Below, in pieces: positions 1-4,763 of a stretch of 9,267 nucleotides of DNA. The notes under the pieces were generated by a model. It saw nothing but the letters and a program-made list of their open reading frames with translations. It was not told the DNA's origin and did no database searches. This DNA is from Bacteroidales bacterium (lineage in GTDB: Bacteria > Bacteroidota > Bacteroidia > Bacteroidales > UBA7960): NCBI GenBank assembly GCA_007123065.1, contig SKSI01000037.1:1-9267 (forward strand), given 5' to 3'. Numbering within the stretch: the stretch's first letter is position 1; the number at the start of each line of letters is the position of its first letter. The translations under genes were made by a program, and so were the position numbers.

Positions 1-197
1 GATACACCCATGGCAACCGATGCGCTATGATGGTTAAGCATTTCGTGGTCGCACAGACGCATGGCTTCGTATTCTTCAAAGCTCAATACAATGCTTTCTG
101 AATGATCTGAGCCCGGTTTATCTCCTCCAAATGGCTTGAAACCTTTGATTGGCGGAGGGGCGGATACCTTTCTCAGTATTTTTCTTCGTGGTGACAT
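1..197 (-). CDS. DUF134 family predicted DNA-binding protein (partial)
   Basis: The first 65 codons are present and the gene runs off the window at position 1. The start is the ATG at 197-195. The translation begins MSPRRKILRKVSAPPPIKGF and continues to a segment reading ESIVLSFEEYEAMRLCDHE, then ends in VAMGVS. The order (basic N-terminus, a PPPIKGFKP segment in place of the usual YFKP, a hydrophobic LSxEEYEAxRLxDxE block, then a helix leading to MGVS) is that of the DUF134 (UPF0251) family. These are small proteins of roughly 100-150 residues with a sigma-region-4-like helix-turn-helix, predicted to bind DNA. The helix-turn-helix itself would start at the window edge. A good promoter with an internal palindrome lies upstream, so autoregulation is plausible but is inference. 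The family's targets are not well characterised. Confidence 0.85.
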   Translation of the reverse strand, partial: MSPRRKILRKVSAPPPIKGFKPFGGDKPGSDHSESIVLSFEEYEAMRLCDHEMLNHHSASVAMGV

Positions 198-222
198 GCG
201 CTTTATGATCAATAGTTCGCTA

Positions 223-253
223 CAAAGATAAAGAACATATGTTCATAAACCAA
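223..253 (-). promoter_or_regulatory. Bacteroidota housekeeping promoter of the DUF134 gene
   Basis: Read on the minus strand, TATCTTTG (230-223) matches the Bacteroidota -7 consensus TAnnTTTG at every fixed position. A TTG -33 element (253-251) lies exactly 20 bp upstream. Transcription would start near 217, giving a leader of about 20 nt before the ATG at 197. The match and spacing are seen directly; activity is inferred. Confidence 0.7.
233..244. promoter_or_regulatory. Perfect 12-bp palindrome between -33 and -7 (candidate operator)
   Basis: GAACATATGTTC is a perfect inverted repeat lying wholly within the 20-bp spacer of the DUF134 promoter. A dimeric regulator bound here would block RNA polymerase. 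The position suggests an operator, possibly for DUF134 itself, but no binding data exist. Confidence 0.45.
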
Positions 254-429
254 GAAAAAACAAAATATATTACACCGACGAGCGCAAGGGGTTTATGGTT
301 TGGAAGCATATGCTGGAGGAATTATATTTCTGACTTGCTTTACCTGGTAGGTTTTACAGGCTGCCATTACGCAAAAAGAAAAAGATTTGCTGAGTAAAAA
401 AAACCAGAAATTTGTTTAAATTTGTTGGT

Positions 430-657
430 ATGAAAACAGTAAGTTTAAAAATACCTGATACAGTTGAGCTTGACGATAAGGATATAGCAATGATAGTTGC
501 TTCCAGTCTTTACGAAAAAGGAAAACTTTCTTTGGGTCAAGCGGCAGAACTCGCAGGGCTTACTAAAAAAACATTTGCTGAGCTTCTTGGAAAGTATGAC
601 GTCTCTATATTTAATTACCCACCTTCTGACCTTACAAGAGACGTAAAAAATGCCTAA
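430..657 (+). CDS. UPF0175 family antitoxin
   Basis: A 75-residue protein starting MKTVSLKIPDTVELDDKD. It has an N-terminal beta strand, an acidic segment (about 13-19), a helix MIVASSLYEKGKLSLGQAAE (about 21-40), a predicted helix-turn-helix (LSLGQAAELAGLTKKTFAEL, about 34-53), and the C-terminal hallmark YDVSIFNYPPSDLTRDV. This matches UPF0175 (PF03683), whose members are usually 70-90 residues and are encoded just before DUF3368 PIN-like proteins as antitoxins. I chose the ATG at 430; a TTG at 412 in the same frame would only add FKFVG-type residues not typical of the family. The gene overlaps the toxin start by 8 bp (ATG at 650, stop at 655-657), as expected for a coupled pair. No Shine-Dalgarno is seen. 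A TAAATTTG element (417-424) lies so close to the ATG that the mRNA may be nearly leaderless, but no matching -33 element is present. The reading frame is intact although the partner toxin is broken. Confidence 0.85.
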   Translation: MKTVSLKIPDTVELDDKDIAMIVASSLYEKGKLSLGQAAELAGLTKKTFAELLGKYDVSIFNYPPSDLTRDVKNA

Positions 658-1108
658 GGTTATCATTGCGGATACAAGCTGTTTAATAGTTCTTGCCAAG
701 ATTGGGGAGCTTGATTTACTGCATAAAGTTTATAAGAGAGTGACCATAACGCATGATGTTTTCCTGGAATACGGTGCAGAGTTGCCTTTCTGGATTGAAG
801 TTCGGCAAGTAATTGATCCTTACAGGCAGTAGTTGATCGAAATGCAGCTTGCCAAAGGAGAAGCAAGTGCAATTGCTTTGGCACTGTATACTGATGATGC
901 TATTGTAATTCTTGACGACTGGAAAGCCAGGAAAATTGCTGAGCGATTAAGGGTTCAAGTAACTGGAACAATTGGAGTACTTATTAAGGCAAAGCATTCC
1001 GGAATAATTCCATCAATCAAACCGGTTCTCCTTAAAATCAGGGAAACTAATTTCCGAATTTCGGACGAATTAGAACAAATTGCGCTGAAAGAAGCAAACG
1101 AAAACTAA
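650..1108 (+). pseudogene. DUF3368 PIN-like toxin interrupted by in-frame TAG
   Basis: The frame from ATG 650 to TAA 1106-1108 encodes a 152-codon DUF3368 protein, but codon 61 (830-832) is TAG. The first part starts MPKVIIADTSCLIVLAKIGE and carries the first PIN acidic residue (D8 in ADTS). The second part resumes in the same frame with LIEMQLAKGEASAIALAL, then ILDDWKARKIAERL and FRISDELEQIALKEA, giving the later acidic residues (E71, D89/D90). The two halves together match the full family length and order, so one base substitution explains the break. PIN-like toxins are RNases that need the acidic residues from both halves, so the 60-residue product should be inactive. A TTG directly follows the TAG and an ATG lies at 842, so reinitiation of the C-terminal part is possible. 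Alternatives are a sequencing error or stop readthrough. The remaining 91 codons are clean, which suggests a recent change. Confidence 0.8.
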
Positions 1109-1190
1109 TATCAGGCTTCTTTAATTGCTGTAGTACTTTGATTATGAAAATATTAACCCTATTTTCAACCCCTCCCAAAACCCCGCTCAA

Positions 1191-1209
1191 AACTTTCCGC
1201 CGGAAAGTT
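1191..1209. repeat. Perfect inverted repeat with 9-bp arms
   Basis: AACTTTCCG-C-CGGAAAGTT is symmetric around a single C. With a 3-nt GCC loop it forms an 8-bp hairpin. No T-tract follows on the plus strand (the next bases are CGCGAAG) and none precedes it for the minus strand, so a terminator role is weak. It sits about 80 bp after the toxin stop and 17 bp before a TATCTTTG element, so it could be an operator or an RNA-stabilising hairpin. Confidence 0.6.
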
Positions 1210-1226
1210 CGCGAAGAAATTATTAA

Positions 1227-1234
1227 TATCTTTG
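1227..1234 (+). promoter_or_regulatory. Orphan TATCTTTG promoter element
   Basis: TATCTTTG matches the Bacteroidota -7 consensus TAnnTTTG. No TTG stands 19-21 bp upstream, so the promoter is incomplete by eye. Transcription would begin near 1240, over 600 bp before the next coding start, so it does not obviously serve the outer-membrane gene at 1845. The two AAAGCTTA repeats lie at about the start site and 20 bp downstream. Confidence 0.35.
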
Positions 1235-1328
1235 TAAAAAGCTTATAATCAACATTTAAAGCTTAGATTTTTTGTTTTTTTCGTGTACCTTATTTGTGTC
1301 CCGGCATTCTAATACATTAATCAATAGT

Positions 1329-1350
1329 AACGAAAGTTTTCTGTTTCGTT
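1329..1350. repeat. Hairpin with 7-bp perfect stem
   Basis: AACGAAA (1329-1335), an 8-nt loop, and TTTCGTT (1344-1350) form a perfect stem. It lies about 100 bp downstream of the orphan TATCTTTG element, so it would be part of any RNA made from it. Confidence 0.4.
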
Positions 1351-1456
1351 CTGCGATTCCCGATTCGCGAATTGCAAATCAAGAATTTAAATTATCTTTT
1401 AGTACCCCTTGGTCTACAATCACCTCCATCCCCAAAAAACCAAAATAACGAATAAC

Positions 1457-1478
1457 TTAACAGCTCATTACCTGTTAA
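1457..1478. repeat. Hairpin with 7-bp perfect stem
   Basis: TTAACAG (1457-1463), an 8-nt loop, and CTGTTAA (1472-1478) form a perfect stem with the same arm and loop lengths as the hairpin at 1329. No T-tract follows, so it is not a conventional terminator. Confidence 0.4.
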
Positions 1479-1789
1479 AGTCAATATATGCCAGCGAATA
1501 AGCCTGACACGTATTTATTTTATTGCCAGCAGGACAAAAACCATTGCAGATGTGTGAATATTACAAGATATTTTTATAATTGTGTAATACTTTCCACTTA
1601 TTAAAAAGTCACCTTTGCTCTATATATGTGCAGAAAAGGTTCGATATTAACGGGCAATATATTGTTATGCATTCTGGCTGGTGCAACTACCGGCGCATTT
1701 TTGTGATTATTGTATTGCTCCGAAAAAACACTTTTATATGTAAAGTTCACTTTTGGCCTGATTTATTCGCACAAAATAAAACTACTGAA

Positions 1790-1812
1790 ACCTTGAGAAA
1801 GGTAATTTTTTT
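1790..1812 (+). terminator. Weak intrinsic terminator or leader hairpin before the outer-membrane gene
   Basis: ACCTT-GAGA-AAGGT is a 5-bp stem with a GNRA-type tetraloop, followed by AA and seven Ts (1806-1812). This has the form of a rho-independent terminator, with a short stem. It ends 32 bp before the ATG at 1845, so it could end transcription coming from upstream or act within the leader of that gene. Confidence 0.4.
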
Positions 1813-1844
1813 ATGGGGATTATTCATTTAAAAAAAAAATCAAG

Positions 1845-2345
1845 ATGAGAAAAACAATCACATTTATTATCGTATTATTGGCTTCAACAGCCATGTTTGC
1901 ACAAGCTCCTATTGCCGTTGGGCAGTCTCAGCTTAATGCAGGGGTAGGGTTTTCATCATGGGGCGTGCCGGTTTACGTGGGGCTTGATTTCGGTGTTCAT
2001 CCTGACATCACCCTGGGTCCCGAGGTAAGTTTTCGCTCATATCGCCACAACTGGGCGGGATCAAAGTATAACCATTCAATTATTGGTATTGCGGGAAACG
2101 CCAATTATCACCTGAACAGGATACTTAATATTCCGTCACAATGGGATTTTTATGCCGGTATAAATATCGGCTTTTATATTTGGAGTTCGCCAGATCAGTA
2201 CGAAGGATCCCGTTCCTCTGGTTTGGGTGTTAGCGGACAGATTGGCGGACGTTACTATTTTTCCGATAGATTTGGAGTTAACCTTGAATTTGGTGGCGGC
2301 AATGCATTTTCCGGCGGAAAGTTCGGCATTTCATATAAATTATAA
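1845..2345 (+). CDS. Small outer-membrane beta-barrel protein
   Basis: The protein has 166 residues. Residues 1-20 (MRKTITFIIVLLASTAMFAQ) form a classic Sec signal peptide with probable cleavage around AMFA/QA. The mature part alternates Gly/aromatic-rich amphipathic strands, for example LNAGVGFSSWGVPVYVGLDFG, ITLGPEVSFRSY, IIGIAGNANYHL, WDFYAGINIGFYIW, LGVSGQIGGRYYFSDRFGVNLEFGGG, and the end KFGISYKL. This is the pattern of an 8-stranded outer-membrane barrel (OMP_b-brl or OmpW-like type, usually 150-220 residues). The phrase GGRYYFSDRFGVNLEFG before the last strand is typical of these folds. No enzyme motif is seen, so its role (pore, adhesin or structural) cannot be told. It is transcribed alone, with a poly-A stretch before the ATG, and converges with the lipoprotein gene at 2417. 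The start is fixed by the signal peptide. Confidence 0.8.
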   Translation: MRKTITFIIVLLASTAMFAQAPIAVGQSQLNAGVGFSSWGVPVYVGLDFGVHPDITLGPEVSFRSYRHNWAGSKYNHSIIGIAGNANYHLNRILNIPSQWDFYAGINIGFYIWSSPDQYEGSRSSGLGVSGQIGGRYYFSDRFGVNLEFGGGNAFSGGKFGISYKL

Positions 2346-2416
2346 ATCCAACTTTCTTTCACAGCATAGAAAATAAATTGCCATTAACGGTCTTTGATTG
2401 CAATAGCTGGATTATA

Positions 2417-2845
2417 TTAATCCCGGAACTTTGCTGTCGAAAGTACCACATCGCCAGGATGCTGTACGTTTTCATTGTCCTCTGCAGTAAGAAATATCAT
2501 TACCGGCTTGTGCGAGGACACAGTATCAAAATTTGCGTTTAGATTTTTGGAGCTGATAACTTGTCCAAGATTTCTTGTAAGGCCTCTATCAGTCTCCATC
2601 CATACCACATACGTCTTTTTTGGCGGCTGCATCTTGTCAACCTCTGCCAGATTTGAGACCTTTAAAGAGATGGCATAATTATCATTGCCGTCTTTCTTTA
2701 CCTTCACATGGCCCTCTGCTGCAGGAACAACTGAGGAAGGGAGGAATACGACTTTTTTGGAACATGCACCTAATGAAACCATCATCATGACTATGGATAT
2801 GCCAAAAATCATGTTTTTGATACCCGATATTTTAAAAGTTTTCAT
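2417..2845 (-). CDS. Lipoprotein with RskA C-terminal-like domain
   Basis: The protein has 142 residues. The N-terminus has a basic stretch, a hydrophobic core (IFGISIVMMMV, about 13-23) and a lipobox LGAC with the lipidated cysteine at position 28. The mature part (about 42-141) reads GHVKVKKDGNDNYAISLKV, then LAEVDKMQPPKKTYVVWMET, NLGQVISS, and KPVMIFLTAEDNENVQHPGD near the end. The YVVWxxT and IFLTAEDNxNVxxPG features resemble the extracytoplasmic C-terminal domain of RskA-type anti-sigma factors, where the phrase is a fold hallmark rather than the sigma-binding part. No cytoplasmic anti-sigma segment or transmembrane helix is present, so this is a free-standing, lipid-anchored version. 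Function is unknown. Start chosen at the ATG giving the complete signal peptide; an AAAT tandem repeat precedes it. The gene stands alone and converges with the barrel gene. Confidence 0.75.
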   Translation of the reverse strand: MKTFKISGIKNMIFGISIVMMMVSLGACSKKVVFLPSSVVPAAEGHVKVKKDGNDNYAISLKVSNLAEVDKMQPPKKTYVVWMETDRGLTRNLGQVISSKNLNANFDTVSSHKPVMIFLTAEDNENVQHPGDVVLSTAKFRD

Positions 2846-2861
2846 TTTATTTATTTATTTA
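2846..2861 (-). repeat. AAAT tandem repeat in the lipoprotein leader
   Basis: Immediately upstream of the start codon at 2845, the minus strand carries about four tandem copies of AAAT (ATAAATAAATAAATAA). A-rich leaders are common before Bacteroidota genes and aid translation in the absence of a Shine-Dalgarno sequence. The tetranucleotide periodicity could also vary in copy number by slippage. Confidence 0.6.
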
Positions 2862-3019
2862 TGATACATATATTATTTGGTAAAGGTTTATATAATTATC
2901 AGAACTTGTATTACACTTTTTGGAAAATTTGTTACATTATTCTCATGAGACCCATACACAGTATAAATGTGGCGCATGTAAGAGAAAAGTAAAATTATGT
3001 AAGGCTATCCAAACAATGC

Positions 3020-3561
3020 TTAATGGTTATGAATAATCAGCGTGGTAGTGAGGGTTTTGTTTGGATCATGTATAACCAGTAAATATTCGCCAGGTTTTTA
3101 TTCAAATGTAATTGGTTATGGAAAGACGTCAGGACGCCATTTTTGACTTGCCGGCCATCGAACGTATAAATTGCAAATCTTGTGTCGCGATCCGCTCCAT
3201 CTATACTTATCTGCCCATCTGATGGGTTGGGATAAACGTTGTATCGCGGATCCGGCAATTCGGGCATCGAAGTGGTTACAATTGTTTTTGTATCAGATGC
3301 AATTTCAACAGGCGTGTTGTCAGCTGCCTCATACATCTGCCTGAAGCGATCAATCTCATGGTCCTCACCGGCATACGCAAACATTTGGTGCAGCCAGTTC
3401 TCCGGCACCGTTTCATAGTGGAGTGTTACGTTAACGGTTGCCTCTGTGCAAATCAGCGATAAGGGGATGGCATATGTTTTTTTTTCAATACCCTCTGCAT
3501 CGCGCGTAGCAACATCATGTGTGTCATGACACAATACACAAAGTCCTGACCCCGAAACCAT
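3020..3561 (-). pseudogene. Truncated, frameshifted T9SS cargo protein relic
   Basis: The open frame (ATG 3561 to TGA 3037) encodes 174 residues with no signal peptide, and an in-frame stop (TAA) lies just upstream of the ATG. Residues about 30-90 (YAIPLSLICTEATVNVTLHY, then NWLHQMFAYAGE and IDRFRQMYEAADNTPVEIAS) recall a domain found near the end of Bacteroidota multihaem or T9SS-exported proteins; this recollection is inference. Residues 107-155 start a T9SS type A sorting domain (YNVYPNPSDGQISI, FAIYTFDGRQVKNG). After LHLNK the frame goes wrong and ends NLANIYWLYMIQTKPSLPR. Reading on in the -1 frame from the five-A run at 3095-3099 restores a proper ending, KPGEYLLVIHDPN then TTTLIIHNH, stopping with TAA at 3022-3020. 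So the copy lacks its N-terminal export signal and has a one-base loss in the sorting domain. A sequencing error could explain the frameshift but not the missing 5' end. A lone CVLCH (residues 8-12) is near the truncation edge. Confidence 0.7.
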
Positions 3562-3659
3562 GTGTTGGAATCGGGGGCAGGACAGGCAAGTATTTTTGAT
3601 GAATTAAAAAACCGGTTAGCAAAGAAATTGCTGAAATAAGCCAGGGCAATAATCTTTAC

Positions 3660-3701
3660 AAAAAAAATAATTAATGCCTTGCTTGTTGCAGCCGGCAAAG
3701 C
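3660..3701 (-). terminator. Rho-independent terminator after the DUF4382 gene
   Basis: On the minus strand, GCTTTGC (3701-3695), a 12-nt loop, and GCAAGGC (3682-3676) form a 7-bp stem with one G-U pair, followed by ATTAATTA and eight Ts (3667-3660). It begins 7 bp after the stop of the lipoprotein gene at 3709 and would end the sigma-factor gene cluster. The T-tract is a little removed from the stem, which lowers certainty. Confidence 0.5.
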
Positions 3702-3708
3702 GTTACAA

Positions 3709-4617
3709 TTACAAATCAGAGAGATCGATGTGATAATGGGTTGTTTCGCCGGCAAGTACTTCTACATCTTCAATAATACCCGCTACCTCAACAAACGCTC
3801 CGTCAAAAGTAAGGGTTACAATCAGATCATACAACCCTTCAGCAAGGTAATCGATGTGATAGTTGTTATTTTCACACACCATGTCGCTGTTGATGGCATT
3901 CGGGAAGCGAACTTCTTCTTCTGCAGGATCATCAGCTTCTTCATCTGTGTATGTACCTGCTTCGTATGCATACACAACAACACTTTGGTCTTCAGGTATA
4001 TTTAACACTTCACCAACAATTTTTCCGGCCTGGTCGTTGACGATCAGTCTGATGGTTGGTTTTAACAGGTAACGGTTGGAATTACCACCGGTTACTACAA
4101 TAGACTTCCTCAGGTCAAAATCGGCTGTTACATCTACCGTTCCATTTACAGGTACTGTGAATTTGCCGGTGGCTTTAAACCCTGATTGCGAGCCACTGGG
4201 GACAAATAAAGGTTCAGTGTTCCCGTCTTCAAACTCCAGATAACATCCGGGATTTACAGGTGGACCTTGTCCATGCTCCGGGGCTTCCAGCATAAATCGT
4301 ATCTGGGTATATGTGCCGGGCGGCATGTCGAAATAACCCAATAAGGTTGATTCGCCGTGGGTATAGTCCATCAGGTTTACAGTAACCGGCTCTTCAAAGT
4401 CGTCAAATACCATCCAATCATTACCTTGTATGTGGTAATGAATTTCCGAAAAGGTAATAAATACACCGGTAATGCCATCGGTATCGATTGGAGCATCAGT
4501 GAGATATAAATTTAACTGACCGGAATCAATGGCTTCGTTTTCCTTTTCAGTGTCGCAGGCTGCAAAAAAAAGCACCGGAATCAAAAAAACAATAATGATC
4601 TTGATTGTTCGTAACAT
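3709..4617 (-). CDS. DUF4382 domain lipoprotein
   Basis: The protein has 302 residues. Residues 1-20 are a lipoprotein signal ending FFAAC with the lipidated cysteine at 21. The following CDTEKENEAID is acidic, resembling the Bacteroidota lipoprotein export signal that sends lipoproteins to the cell surface (inference). Residues about 33-195 match DUF4382 (PF14321): QLNLYLTDAPIDTDGITGVF, EIHYHI, LLGYFDMPPGTYTQIRFML, and TVDVTADFDLRKSIVV. A second beta-sandwich-like region (about 198-302: GKIVGEVLNI, VVVYAYEAGTY, HIDYLAEGLYDLIVTLTFDG) resembles carboxypeptidase-regulatory-like domains, with an acidic insertion DEEADDPAEEEV. DUF4382 proteins have no established function. The gene lies 146 bp downstream of the anti-sigma gene and has its own copy of the ECF-type promoter found upstream of the operon, so it is probably a target of the sigma factor. 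It ends in a terminator-like hairpin. Confidence 0.85.
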   Translation of the reverse strand: MLRTIKIIIVFLIPVLFFAACDTEKENEAIDSGQLNLYLTDAPIDTDGITGVFITFSEIHYHIQGNDWMVFDDFEEPVTVNLMDYTHGESTLLGYFDMPPGTYTQIRFMLEAPEHGQGPPVNPGCYLEFEDGNTEPLFVPSGSQSGFKATGKFTVPVNGTVDVTADFDLRKSIVVTGGNSNRYLLKPTIRLIVNDQAGKIVGEVLNIPEDQSVVVYAYEAGTYTDEEADDPAEEEVRFPNAINSDMVCENNNYHIDYLAEGLYDLIVTLTFDGAFVEVAGIIEDVEVLAGETTHYHIDLSDL

Positions 4618-4635
4618 ATTTCAAATGATTTAGTT

Positions 4636-4661
4636 AAAAAAACAACAGGAGCTCGTCTCCT
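4636..4661 (-). terminator. Hairpin plus T-tract downstream of the anti-sigma gene
   Basis: On the minus strand AGGAG-ACGAG-CTCCT (4661-4647) is followed by GTTG and seven Ts (4642-4636). This has terminator form and would reduce read-through from the anti-sigma gene into the DUF4382 gene. It also lies within the first 30 or so nucleotides of any transcript from the promoter at 4671-4699, where a hairpin would instead sit in the leader. The 5-bp stem is weak. Confidence 0.35.
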
Positions 4662-4670
4662 TTCTTACAA

Positions 4671-4699
4671 GACGTGTGGATGATCCGGATGGTTGGAAT
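4671..4699 (-). promoter_or_regulatory. ECF-type promoter of the DUF4382 gene
   Basis: Read on the minus strand, ATTCCAACC (4699-4691), 16 bp, then CGTC (4674-4671). The same nine bases, spacer length and CGTC box occur at 7357-7329 upstream of the operon. ECF sigma factors commonly recognise an AAC-containing -35 and a CGT-containing -10 box 16-17 bp apart. A start near 4664 would give a leader of about 47 nt. Similarity extends to a GGA ten bases after CACGTC in both copies. Confidence 0.65.
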
Positions 4700-4763
4700 G
4701 GTTAACAGGAAATACAAAATAAAACCTCTGCGACTTAAATGACACAGTAGCATTGACAGGACA

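Larger units (their letters stand above)
1109..1844. other. 736-bp gene-poor intergenic region
   Basis: No credible protein gene is seen on either strand. The longest frame (TTG 1580 to 1831) has no ATG start, no recognisable domain and a composition typical of AT-rich spacer. The stretch does hold a perfect 19-bp inverted repeat (1191-1209), a TATCTTTG promoter element (1227-1234), two AAAGCTTA copies exactly 20 bp apart (1238-1245 and 1258-1265), hairpins at 1329-1350 and 1457-1478, a 10-bp palindrome ATTCGCGAAT (1363-1372), another, CAATATATTG (1655-1664), and a terminator-like hairpin just before the next gene (1790-1812). It may contain an unannotated small RNA or be decayed sequence. 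Confidence 0.6.

Noticed and set aside
305..314. AGCATATGCT palindrome sharing the CATATG core with the operator candidate at 233-244
   Set aside because: Only the six-base core is shared and flanks differ, so a second site for the same regulator is not supported.
412..429. Upstream TTG start for the antitoxin
   Set aside because: The ATG at 430 gives the family-typical MKTV start; the extra residues have no family support.
1790..1803. CTTGAGAAAGG upstream of the beta-barrel gene resembling CTTGTAAGAAAGG in the 4658-4676 element
   Set aside because: The match needs a 2-bp gap and lacks the ATTCCAACC and CGTC boxes; it is better explained as a hairpin.
1580..1831. 83-codon open frame on the plus strand
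   Set aside because: TTG start, no domain, overlaps the terminator-like hairpin, composition of AT-rich spacer.
3526..3540. CVLCH haem-binding motif (CxxCH) at residues 8-12 of the T9SS relic, suggesting a c-type cytochrome
   Set aside because: It is a single motif at the truncated edge of a pseudogene without a signal peptide, so it may be out-of-frame or chance sequence.
3453..3755. 100-codon open frame on the minus strand overlapping the T9SS relic and the end of the DUF4382 gene
   Set aside because: No recognisable domain, and it overlaps better-supported features in another frame.
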